Assembly (NCBI RefSeq): GCF_003369915.1
Contig: NC_046674.1
Location: 22,199,657-22,263,656, forward strand
Origin: Drosophila miranda
Lineage: Eukaryota > Arthropoda > Insecta > Diptera > Drosophilidae
Length of the DNA: 64,000 bases
Direction of reading: 5' to 3'
Both the position numbers and the translations under genes were made by a program. The notes under the pieces were generated by a model. That model was not told the origin of the DNA and did not search any database. It was given only the letters and a program-made list of their open reading frames with translations. Of this stretch, positions 36,201-45,829 are shown in pieces; position 1 is the stretch's first letter; each line of letters begins with the position of its first letter.

Positions 36201-39200
36201 TATTTTTAATTTTTTTCATATTTTCTTTGGCCGATCAAAGGGAGAAAAACGGTAATTTCAAATCTGGGATACCAGGCAAACAGAAATAGCCAAAAGCCGC
36301 TGGTTTTTTTTTAATTCCTTTTAATTTTATTTTCACGTTTTTTCATATTTTCTTTGGCCGCTCAAAGGCAGAAAAACGTTAATTTCAAATCTGGGATACC
36401 AGGCAAACAGAAATAGCAGAAGGCCACTGGTTTTTTAAAATTCCTTTTAATTTTATTTTTACGTTTTTTCATATTTTCTTTGGCCGCTCAAAGGGAGAAA
36501 AACGTTAATTTCAAATCTGGGATACCAGGCAAACAGAAATAGCAAAAAGCCGCTGGTTTTTTTTTAATTCCTTTTAATTTTATTTTTAATTTTTTTCATA
36601 TTTTCTTTGGCCGCTCAAAGGCAGAAAAACGTTAATTTCAAATCTGGGATACCAGGCAAACAGAAATAGCAGAAGGCCGCTGGTTTTTTTAAAATTCCTT
36701 TTAATTTTATTTTTACGTTTTTTCATATTTTCTTTGGCCGCTCAAAGGGAGAAAAACGTTAATTTCAAATCTGGGATACCAGGCAAACAGAAATAGCAAA
36801 CAGCCGCTGGTTTTTTTTTAATTCCTTTTAATTTTATTTTTAATTTTTTTCATATTTTCTTTGGCCGCTCAAAGGCAGAAAAACGTTAATTTCAAATCTG
36901 GGATACCAGGCAAACAGAAATAGCAAAAAGCCGCTGGTTTTTTTTAATTCCATTTAATTTTATTTTTAATTTTTTTCATATTTTCTTTGGCCGCTCAAAG
37001 GCAGAAAAACGTTAATTTCAAATCTGGGATACCAGGCAAACAGAAATAGCAGAAGGCCACTGGTTTTTTTAAAATTCCTTTTAATTTTATTTTTACGTTT
37101 TTTTATATTTTCTTTGGCCGCTCAAAGGGAGAAAAACGTTAATTTCAAATCTGGGATACCAGGCAAACAGAAATAGCAAAAAGCCGCTGGTTTTACTTTA
37201 ATTCCTTTTAATTTTATTTTTACGTTTTTTCATATTTTCTTTGGCCGCTCAAAGGGAGAAAAACGTTAATTTCAAATCTGGGATACCAGGCAAACAGAAA
37301 TAGCAAAAGGCCGCTGGTTTTTTTTTAATTCCTTTTAATTTTATTTTTTCGTTTTTTCATATTTTCGTAGGCCGCTCAAAGGCAGAAAAACGTTAATTTC
37401 AAATCTGGGATACCAGGCAAACAGAAATAGCAGAAGGCCGCTGGTTTTTTTTTTTTGAATTCCTTTTAATTTTATTTTTACGTTTTTTCATATTTTCTTT
37501 GGCCGCTCAAAGGGAGAAAAACGTTAATTTCAAATCTGGGATACCAGGCAAACAGAAATAGCAGAAGGCCGCTGGTTTTTTTTTAATTCCTTTTAATTTT
37601 ATTTTTAATTTTTTTCATATTTTCTTTGGCCGATCAAAGGGAGAAAAACGGTAATTTCAAATCTGGGATACCAGGCAAACAGAAATAGCCAAAAGCCGCT
37701 GGTTTTTTTTTAATTCCTTTTAATTTTATTTTCACGTTTTTTCATATTTTCTTTGGCCGCTCAAAGGCAGAAAAACGTTAATTTCAAATCTGGGATACCA
37801 GGCAAACAGAAATAGCAGAAGGCCACTGGTTTTTTAAAATTCCTTTTAATTTTATTTTTACGTTTTTTCATATTTTCTTTGGCCGCTCAAAGGGAGAAAA
37901 ACGTTAATTTCAAATCTGGGATACCAGGCAAACAGAAATAGCAAAAAGCCGCTGGTTTTTTTTTTAATTCCTTTTAATTTTATTTTTAATTTTTTTCATA
38001 TTTTCTTTGGCCGCTCAAAGGCAGAAAAACGTTAATTTCAAATCTGGGATACCAGGCAAACAGAAATAGCAGAAGGCCGCTGGTTTTTTTAAAATTCCTT
38101 TTAATTTTATTTTTACGTTTTTTCATATTTTCTTTGGCCGCTCAAAGGGAGAAAAACGTTAATTTCAAATCTGGGATACCAGGCAAACAGAAATAGCAAA
38201 CAGCCGCTGGTTTTTTTTAAATTTCTTTTAATTTTATTTTTAATTTTTTTCATATTTTCTTTGGCCGCTCAAAGGCAGAAAAACGTTAATTTCAAATCTG
38301 GGATACCAGGCAAACAGAAATAGCAAAAAGCCGCTGGTTTTTTTTAATTCCATTTAATTTTATTTTTAATTTTTTTCATATTTTCTTTGGCCGCTCAAAG
38401 GCAGAAAAACGTTAATTTCAAATCTGGGATACCAGGCAAACAGAAATAGCAGAAGGCCACTGGTTTTTTTAAAATTCCTTTTAATTTTATTTTTACGTTT
38501 TTTTATATTTTCTTTGGCCGCTCAAAGGGAGAAAAACGTTAATTTCAAATCTGGGATACCAGGCAAACAGAAATAGCAAAAAGCCGCTGGTTTTACTTTA
38601 ATTCCTTTTAATTTTATTTTTACGTTTTTTCATATTTTCTTTGGCCGCTCAAAGGGAGAAAAACGTTAATTTCAAATCTGGGATACCAGGCAAACAGAAA
38701 TAGCAAAAGGCCGCTGGTTTTTTTTTAATTCCTTTTAATTTTATTTTTACGTTTTTTCATATTTTCTTTGGCCGCTCAAAGGGAGAAAAACGTTAATTTC
38801 AAATCTGGGATACCAGGCAAACAGAAATAGCAAAAAGCCGCTGGTTTTTTTTTTAATTCCTTTTAATTTTATTTTTAATTTTTTTCATATTTTCTTTGGC
38901 CGCTCAAAGGCAGAAAAACGTTAATTTCAAATCTGGGATACCAGGCAAACAGAAATAGCAGAAGGCCGCTGGTTTTTTTTTTTGAATTCCTTTTAATTTT
39001 ATTTTTACGTTTTTTCATATTTTCTTTGGCCGCTCAAAGGGAGAAAAACGTTAATTTCAAATCTGGGATACCAGGCAAACAGAAATAGCAGAAGGCCGCT
39101 GGTTTTTTTTTAATTCCTTTTAATTTTATTTTTAATTTTTTTCATATTTTCTTTGGCCGATCAAAGGGAGAAAAACGGTAATTTCAAATCTGGGATACCA

Positions 39201-40405
39201 GGCAAACAGAAATAGCCAAAAGCCGCTGGTTTTTTTTTAATTCCTTTTAATTTTATTTTCACGTTTTTTCATATTTTCTTTGGCCGCTCAAAGGCAGAAA
39301 AACGTTAATTTCAAATCTGGGATACCAGGCAAACAGAAATAGCAGAAGGCCACTGGTTTTTTAAAATTCCTTTTAATTTTATTTTTACGTTTTTTCATAT
39401 TTTCTTTGGCCGCTCAAAGGGAGAAAAACGTTAATTTCAAATCTGGGATACCAGGCAAACAGAAATAGCAAAAAGCCGCTGGTTTTTTTTTAATTCCTTT
39501 TAATTTTATTTTTAATTTTTTTCATATTTTCTTTGGCCGCTCAAAGGCAGAAAAACGTTAATTTCAAATCTGGGATACCAGGCAAACAGAAATAGCAGAA
39601 GGCCGCTGGTTTTTTTAAAATTCCTTTTAATTTTATTTTTACGTTTTTTCATATTTTCTTTGGCCGCTCAAAGGGAGAAAAACGTTAATTTCAAATCTGG
39701 GATACCAGGCAAACAGAAATAGCAAACAGCCGCTGGTTTTTTTTTAATTCCTTTTAATTTTATTTTTAATTTTTTTCATATTTTCTTTGGCCGCTCAAAG
39801 GCAGAAAAACGTTAATTTCAAATCTGGGATACCAGGCAAACAGAAATAGCAAAAAGCCGCTGGTTTTTTTTAATTCCATTTAATTTTATTTTTAATTTTT
39901 TTCATATTTTCTTTGGCCGCTCAAAGGCAGAAAAACGTTAATTTCAAATCTGGGATACCAGGCAAACAGAAATAGCAGAAGGCCACTGGTTTTTTTAAAA
40001 TTCCTTTTAATTTTATTTTTACGTTTTTTTATATTTTCTTTGGCCGCTCAAAGGGAGAAAAACGTTAATTTCAAATCTGGGATACCAGGCAAACAGAAAT
40101 AGCAAAAAGCCGCTGGTTTTACTTTAATTCCTTTTAATTTTATTTTTACGTTTTTTCATATTTTCTTTGGCCGCTCAAAGGGAGAAAAACGTTAATTTCA
40201 AATCTGGGATACCAGGCAAACAGAAATAGCAAAAGGCCGCTGGTTTTTTTTTAATTCCTTTTAATTTTATTTTTTCGTTTTTTCATATTTTCGTAGGCCG
40301 CTCAAAGGCAGATACCAGGCAAACAGAAATCAACGGAAGGTCGCTGGTTTTTTTTAAATTCCTTTTAAATTTGTTTTTACGTTTTTTTCATATTTTCTTT
40401 GGTCG
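30242..40405. repeat. Satellite array, 127-bp monomer, about 79 copies, with higher-order structure
   Basis: Head-to-tail units in one orientation. Each runs from GGCCGCTCAAAGGGAGAAAAAC through TTTCAAATCTGGGATACCAGG and CAAACAGAAATAGC, then GCCGCTGG, then a T-rich half (TTCCTTTTAATTTTATTTTTA) ending CATATTTTCTTT. Monomers are 126-130 bases. A marked variant with GGCCGATCAAA and CGGTAATTTC occurs at 31780, 33307, 34706, 36233, 37632 and 39159. The spacing alternates 1527, 1399, 1527, 1399, 1527 bases (12 and 11 monomers), giving a 2926-base super-repeat. The outer monomers are more diverged than the inner ones. No coding frame is maintained. Confidence 0.97.
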
Positions 40406-40410
40406 TTGAG

Positions 40411-40434
40411 AGTTGTTGTTGTACAACAACAACT
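40411..40434. repeat. 24-base perfect palindrome at the right array edge
   Basis: AGTTGTTGTTGT followed by its exact reverse complement. It sits between the last diverged monomer and the inverted degenerate repeats, mirroring the left-edge palindrome at 30212-30231. Confidence 0.93.
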
Positions 40435-40449
40435 ATTGTTGTTTTCATC

Positions 40450-40840
40450 GTTACTTGAAGCCCGATCTAGTCGTCCGAAGACTTCCTGTGTTCGGAATAA
40501 CATCCTTAATCTGATGAAGTCCTTATCAAGGACCAAGGATTAAGGATATTTTCCCTAGGCATATATATCTTGTTTTCTCCATTATTCGTTGCCCGATCGC
40601 GACATGCGACGGATTTCTGTAATCAAAAAAATGTCCTTGATCCTTCGCTAACAACACCTGCCATACAAATATAGTTTTTCCGGCTATTAGTGAGCCGATC
40701 TAGGCGTGCGACGGCTTCCTGCGGTCGAAAAAATCTCCCTGATTTAATGAAGTCCTTATCAAGGATCAAGGACATTTTTCCCAATCAAAAACATTTAGTT
40801 TTCTCCGCTATTTGTAAACCGGTCTGGGCGTGCCACACCT
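40450..40840. repeat. Degenerate tandem repeats, right flank (inverted relative to left)
   Basis: Read on the minus strand, these contain the same blocks as 29560-30175: CCTTGATCCTTGATAAGGAC, ACAGGAAGCCGTCGCA, GATCGG and GGAGAAAAC. Three to four units are visible. They continue directly into the right arm. Confidence 0.8.
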
Positions 40841-42247
40841 TTTGTAATCTGGATAGTTGTTCCGATACAGGATACAGCAAGGATGATTTTTCAATAGTTT
40901 TATTCGTCATTACTTAGCTTAGTATAAATAAATAAACAAGTGGGAAACATTTGTATCTACTATCTAAATACATATATGGACGCGTATATCCCTAAACTTA
41001 ACAACAACGAAATCTATCTAGAGTCTAGTAGCCCGCGTAGCTCCTCTCTTGATTGTCATAGTCAAAGTACTTGTTGTCGATGGCCAGGTCGAAGGATGAC
41101 GATGACTTGTTAGGTTGGGATCTTGCAAAGGGTTCGCTTCTGTCCTGCTGTCTGATAGGACTGTGGTGGTACGACTCGGCTCGTGGTAATCCGATTAGTC
41201 CTCTGTGAAGGAAGATACATCTTAAAATATGTCCATATTTATATACTGATTTACTTACGCGTCTCTAAGCCCAGCGTTTGATTCGACGGCGTGTGAATGG
41301 GGGGTTGCTCACAATACTTTCCGTGCGCGTGCACCGTTGATCACTTGTCCATGCTGCAACGGACGTGACACCACGTTGTCGACTTAGCGGCACAGCAGTG
41401 ACATCATGGCTATGGCCAGTAGCATGTCAGTAGCAGCCAGTGGTTGCCACAGTTGAGCCAAGAAGACATCCCTTGGACCTCCCGAGAGGATGGAGTGGAC
41501 GGAGAGCGGACTGGAAAGGCGGAGAAAGCAGCGTGGGACGCAAGGCAGATTGCCATGGCAGTGCCTGGACCCAAAGGTCGCCCAGGCCAAACGACACAGC
41601 CTCACACGTTATGTTGACACGCACCCCTCGTGGCATCGTGAACCCGTGCGCAGGAGCCGAGAGTTAGCGTTGTCAACCGGTCAGGTTCCTGGAGTGAAAG
41701 GCCGTCAGAAGAATGCGTCACCCTCCTGGTAAGCGATGGTGGTCATAACGGTGTCCACGGTCACGCCAGAGGTATTTCTGGCATCCGAAGGGGGCAACCT
41801 GCTGAAATGAGAGGAAGAGTTAAATAAAGTAAATGAATAAATAATAACTTAATAACTTTACCTGCTAAGAGGAGGAGATCGAGGCATATCAACTTGTGGC
41901 CAGAGAGGGTCTCAGCGAATAGAGCTGGAAGGAATAAAAAAAGGAGAACCAAGTAAAAACTGTCAATGGAAAAGATGAATAGAGGGGAAAACAAGGAATC
42001 GATTTCGGTAATGTATGCACCTGCGAAGCACTTACGTCGTACGTCGTAGAGTGTGCAGGTAGCTAAATAATATACCATCTGCTGGCGCGATGCACGCGAT
42101 CGTGGATGCAGTATCGATCTGGCAACACCCAAACGCCTGAGGGAGCCCTGAAAAATAATATGCGCCAACTGATTTAAAATGGGAAAACCTCCAGAGCGGC
42201 GTAGGACACGGAGAACTTAAGGTCAAAGCCTCGGATGCTGGCTCCGT
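40795..42247. repeat. Right arm of the large inverted repeat
   Basis: The reverse complement of 28172-29620, nearly identical over long stretches. It also holds about 65 bases near 42085-42150, absent on the left, that read GSLRRLGVARSILHPRSRAS after a TTTTTCAG acceptor. The homology ends abruptly at 42247. Confidence 0.93.
41028..42247 (-). pseudogene. Unidentified spliced-gene-like sequence, right arm
   Basis: Same order of signals as the left arm on the minus strand: GASIRGFDLKFSVSYAALE, acceptor, GSLRRLGVARSILHP exon, YLATCTLYDVR before donor GTAAGT, LFAETLSGHKLICLDLLLLA, GVTVDTVMTTIAYQEGDAFF and the YAGY-ending last exon. This copy is more complete internally but lacks the 5' segment found at 28048-28171. 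The product is not recognised. The preserved splice sites suggest recent decay or an active transcript of unknown type. Confidence 0.35.
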
Positions 42248-42249
42248 TA

Positions 42250-42843
42250 GGCGTTAGGCGAACACCAGAGCCGAAGACCCTGGGATCTAATCCATAATGT
42301 TCGTTTGCGACATATTCGCAGTAAGAACAGAAACATCTACAAACTGTATGTTATTGCCCCAAGCAAGAGGCTCAACCATTGCTCGCTAACTGCGGTCAAC
42401 ACTTTTTCCTTTTGGGTCTAGTGACTGACCGAACAGCAAAATACCATGCCCGCTCTCAGGTCGAACTGGTCTTTTTCGTTTCTTAAGTAAGTGTTCCTTT
42501 TTCAGACACCCCGAAAGTGTCAACCTCTATTTGCGAGTTCTGGGAACAACAGCTAACTTCAGGAAATAAAACCCGCGTCGCTGGAGCTCATCGGGGCAGT
42601 CCATTTGGGTTCCCTCTGAACGTGCCTTATCCTCCGTTCTCGTCTCTCGAAGCGTACTGTATCCTCCTCATCATGACGCCTCACAGAGCGACTGCACTCC
42701 TCCGCAACCTTGGTCACCAACCGATGAGAAGACCTACACTCACCATCACGCAGCAATCAGCCACGTGCGGTTCCGTAGAAGAGCCTCAAGGAACACCCAC
42801 AAATGACTACGATCCGGGATATAGCTTGACACTGTTAATCTAA
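42250..42843. other. Unassigned sequence, possible old repeat fragment
   Basis: One 108-codon frame (42517-42843) is open but shows no recognisable domain. The sequence has a mixed composition unlike its flanks and may be a piece of a dispersed repeat. Nothing firm can be said. Confidence 0.35.
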
Positions 42844-42844
42844 A

Positions 42845-43228
42845 AACAATAAACACAGAAAGCTTCTTGTGCCGCGTAAACCTTGTATAATTCTTGAACC
42901 ACGAGACTTTCTATTCCAGCTACCACATCCAGAAATAAAAATTTGTGTGAACCCCGGCACGGAGAGCATACCCCGTCCAAAAGTAGCGTCACAAAATTTG
43001 CCAAAGTAAAAGTACTTGAGCACTTAATTTAAAATGCGCAATAAACACAGAAACCTTTTTGTGCCGCTTAACCCTTGAATAATTCTTGAACCACGAGACT
43101 TTCTATTCCAGCTACAACATTCAGAAATAAAACTTTGTGTGAATCCCGGCACGGAGAGCATACCCCGTCCAAAAGTAGCGTCACGAAATTTTGCCAAAGT
43201 AAAAGTACTTGTGCACTTAATTTAAAAT
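42845..43228. repeat. Tandem duplication, two units of about 190 bases
   Basis: The block from AACAATAAACACAGAAAGC through TTCTTGAACCACGAGACTTTC to AAAGTACTTG-GCACTTAATTT occurs at 42845-43038 and again at 43041-43228. About 10-15 differences are seen by eye. It ends upstream of the SMCO4-like promoter. Confidence 0.93.
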
Positions 43229-43524
43229 GCGCGCCCGTCAAAACTGTCATTTTACAGCACTGAGTTTCGAATCAGCTGTGTCAATAATTGACATACCAAA
43301 AACGACTACAAAAAACGAACTTTCTTTTGGGGCTAACAAATAAAACTTGTTGAGCGTAGAGGTAGAATCGACCAACTTGTCGTTCCCGCTCTGTCTCACG
43401 TGTTTGTTGTTATTCTAATTATACATATCCACATGCAGAAGAACACGCAAGCGTACGCATTAAAAAAACTCTACACGTCACCAAAGTTTCTCCCCCACAG
43501 GTGTGTGGTACTGCCAGCCAAAGC

Positions 43525-43577
43525 GTAAGTGGATCAAATAATCAAATAATCGTGTGCTTAATAGTTCGATATTACAG
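43525..43577 (+). other. Putative 5'-UTR intron of the SMCO4-like gene
   Basis: Donor GTAAGT at 43525 and acceptor ATTACAG ending at 43577, three bases before the ATG. The length of 53 bases is typical of Drosophila small introns. Confidence 0.6.
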
Positions 43578-43580
43578 AAA

Positions 43581-43757
43581 ATGCGTCAATTGAAAGGCAA
43601 GGTCAAGGAGACGCGCAAGCAGAAGAAGGAGCGTAAACTAGATAATGTGGAAATTCAAGGAAAAATTCGTACAATAGTTTTGCCGGCCATGGGCGTCTTA
43701 GCGTTATTTGTAGTGCTGTTCGTCTACCTTAAGACGCGGCCTGCAGTGACTGCCTAG
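43581..43757 (+). CDS. SMCO4-like single-pass membrane protein, 58 aa
   Basis: The start chosen is the internal ATG opening MRQLKGKVKETRKQKKERK, because this matches the conserved start of human SMCO4 (single-pass membrane protein with coiled-coil domains 4, 59 aa, from memory). Residues 1-30 are a basic, charged helix. Residues about 33-52 are one hydrophobic segment (IVLPAMGVLALFVVLFVYL). The C-terminus KTRPAVTA parallels the family's ATRPTITE end. Length and architecture agree with the family. The molecular function of the family is poorly known; a small integral membrane protein is all that can be said. It lies upstream of the STMP1-like gene on the same strand. An ATTAAA at about 43914 is a possible poly(A) signal. 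Confidence 0.92.
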   Translation: MRQLKGKVKETRKQKKERKLDNVEIQGKIRTIVLPAMGVLALFVVLFVYLKTRPAVTA

Positions 43758-44600
43758 TGGACACACAAACTGTGCAACGATGAACATGCATCCCGTCCGA
43801 TGACCGTCTATAGGCTTAAGTTAGTGTATTTTCTGAATTTAAATGTTACCTGTGCAGTGTGCAATTCATGTCTAACGTCGTTTACTGTACAAATTAATAT
43901 GTATGCATAGTAAAATTAAAAGAATACCATTCCACTCTCTGCGGAGTGTGATTCTAAGGTTTCCAGAAACGGATTTTGATTTAATTTAAATTTTCTTTAA
44001 TTTCTGTAAAAACTTCTGGCAGTAGTGCTGCGAAACGTTTCATCATGGCAGGGCTGCACTAAAACGGTGAAGAAAATTTGGCGCAAGAAACGAAATATTT
44101 GAACAAATTTCCCGAAAAAAGACTGAGGCTTTAATTTTAATTTAGAAAGCTGGAAATATGCAAATTAATTATGGCTTTTAGCTGTCCAGACAGAGATATA
44201 TTTACCACACTGAACCTGACAGCCACGAACAAGTTTTATTTTTGGCTGTTTGTGTTTTCCTTGTGTCTATATCATTTTCTCCCAGTCCACCACTCTTGAT
44301 AGTAGCGCTTGTCGCTTGCATTTGAATAGCCCCTTAGAGGCAAATTATTTATTAAATCGGCTATCAAGTGCAACTTAAACACACTTTTTCGTAGAGTAAT
44401 TGTACAACCAGAGAGCAGAGCACGCCAGCAGCACTAACTGAGATTATCTAATCTCAGTAAAAAGTTAAAAGTGAAATCAGCTGTTCGCCCACACATACAC
44501 ACGCAAATCTGCGTTTGACATTTCTTACACACACACACTCTCACTTACACATATTAAACTGGCGGCGGGTGAAGGCAAAAGTGGCTTCAATTATTCGACA
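43758..44600. other. Intergenic: SMCO4-like 3' end and STMP1-like promoter
   Basis: AT-rich, with no further open frame of interest. It contains an ATTAAA signal near 43914 and AC-rich simple sequence near 44490-44550, just before the STMP1-like start. Confidence 0.6.
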
Positions 44601-45736
44601 ATGCTTAAGTTTTTGGTAAGTTGCATTTTCTAATATTATAGCACAGCGTTTGTGCAAAGAAAAGCCCATTTATGTGTGCATAAATACAAAGCATCAGGTT
44701 TATGGATATATCATCAATTTGTGGTTCTTCTTTTTGCGGCGGTGACGTTGTTGCCGCGGTACCTCGTCATCATCAAAACAACCTTTTGGCCAACAAAAAC
44801 ATACAAATTTGGATATTAGACAAGCGCTTTCAAGGTTATATAATAGGCGACAACGAACCCAATCCCCAAATCAAATCACAGTAATCTCTTGGAAAAATGT
44901 CAACTGGTAAAGCTTCAAAAAGTTATCTACTTTGGTCAAATCAATAAAAATTAATAGTTTTACATAAATTTCACAATAATGAAGTTGCTTGGAGTCGGTC
45001 TGCAACTGATGAAAGCCAGATGTGGAGCGGGCAACGGCCGCCCCTCCTACAGCTGCTGCCCTGAGATGCAAGACACGATTCCCTACTGCCCAAAAAAGCC
45101 ATTCTGGAACTTCAAACGAACACTGTACTTCTCTCTGGTCAGCCAGAAGTGGGACCAACCAACCAATGCAACAAATTTTAACAGTTTTCTTTTTGTCCGT
45201 CTTCCCTTGCAGCTGACATTTGGAGCCGGAATTTACACGGGCATCTACATATCTCAAAACTATGAGGTACGCCTACCACCCCTACACTTAAATTGTCTCT
45301 ACTGAAAATAATAAAACTATGTATGGGTGGGTATCTGTTTCCAGGTGCCCCGTGTGGATGACCCCCAAAAGCTGGTCCAGCGAATGAACGAAAAGATACG
45401 AGAGCTAATTGACGACAACAAGAAAAAGTAATTCCAGATTAGATATAATCTTACGGGCATTGTCGTTCACTACCACCAGTCGCACCACAAAAATTCATTG
45501 TTAGAATAAAACATTAGACCGACCTTTGGTTGTGGTTATTAATTATCATTTGGTGAGGGAGAACAACAGATCAACAGATCATAGGGGACTCATTTATCCA
45601 ATAAATTAGGTTAAATATTAGTTAAATTAAAGTGCGCCTGAACGCATTCTAATTTCGTTTTACTTTCCACAGATCGGCCGCTGAACAGATCGTTCATGAC
45701 ATCAAAAAGGAGGCCAAGAAGATCTTGGATGATTGA
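44601..45736 (+). CDS. STMP1/DUF4535-like small mitochondrial membrane protein, with alternative ends
   Basis: Short form: exon 1 at 44601-44615 (MLKFL, donor GTAAGT), exon 2 at 45213-45266 (LTFGAGIYTGIYISQNYE), exon 3 at 45345-45431 (VPRVDDPQKLVQRMNEKIRE..., stop). This gives 51 residues, and all junctions are phase 0. It matches human STMP1 (47 aa, MLQFLLGF...GMYLAQNYDIP, from memory), a short inner-membrane mitochondrial micropeptide: one hydrophobic helix, the QNY-VP signature and a charged C-terminal helix. Alternative first exon: 44979-45137 (53 codons, MKLLGVGLQL..., five Cys) joins the same exon 2 in phase 0. Alternative end: donor GTAATT at 45428 joins 45673-45736, replacing the terminus with SAAEQIVHDIKKEAKKILDD. 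Poly(A) signals are at 45505 and 45787. The identity is confident; the alternative exons are inferred. Confidence 0.88.
44979..45137 (+). CDS. Alternative Cys-rich first coding exon of the STMP1-like gene
   Basis: 53 codons from an ATG to a CTG|GTCAGC donor. The following 75-base intron ends in CCCTTGCAG at 45212. It encodes MKLLGVGLQLMKARCGAG, a SYSCCPEMQDTIPYCPKKP segment and ends KRTLYFSL, which would fuse to LTFGAG. The inverted copy at 26.7-27.2 kb keeps the same ATG, length, donor and acceptor. Within the exon, changed codons are more often silent than not. This points to protein-level constraint rather than intronic sequence. Confidence 0.65.
45673..45736 (+). CDS. Alternative last exon of the STMP1-like gene
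   Basis: Acceptor TTTCCACAG at 45672. With donor 45428 it continues the frame as K-SAAEQIVHDIKKEAKK and stops at 45734-45736. It extends the charged amphipathic helix. In the left copy the matching exon has lost about 30 internal bases. A poly(A) signal follows at 45787. Confidence 0.55.
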
Positions 45737-45829
45737 AAAATGCCATGTTAGGGTTTTAATTTAAACAAATGTATCTACTATGATCAAATAAAGTGACGTT
45801 CAATGTACATACTCGCCACCAATTACAAA

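Noticed and set aside
30242-40405. Regularly spaced repeats resembling a CRISPR array
   Set aside because: Units of 127 bases are contiguous with no unique spacers, and the context is a eukaryote.
28172-42247. Whole block as one Foldback or Galileo-type transposon
   Set aside because: Long inverted arms with tandem subrepeats fit superficially. But the arms carry splice-signal-bearing gene-like sequence, no transposase frame is visible and no short target-site duplication was found at 28172 or 42247.
42517-42843. 108-codon frame as a gene
   Set aside because: No domain, no promoter and no splice context; it is left as unassigned sequence.
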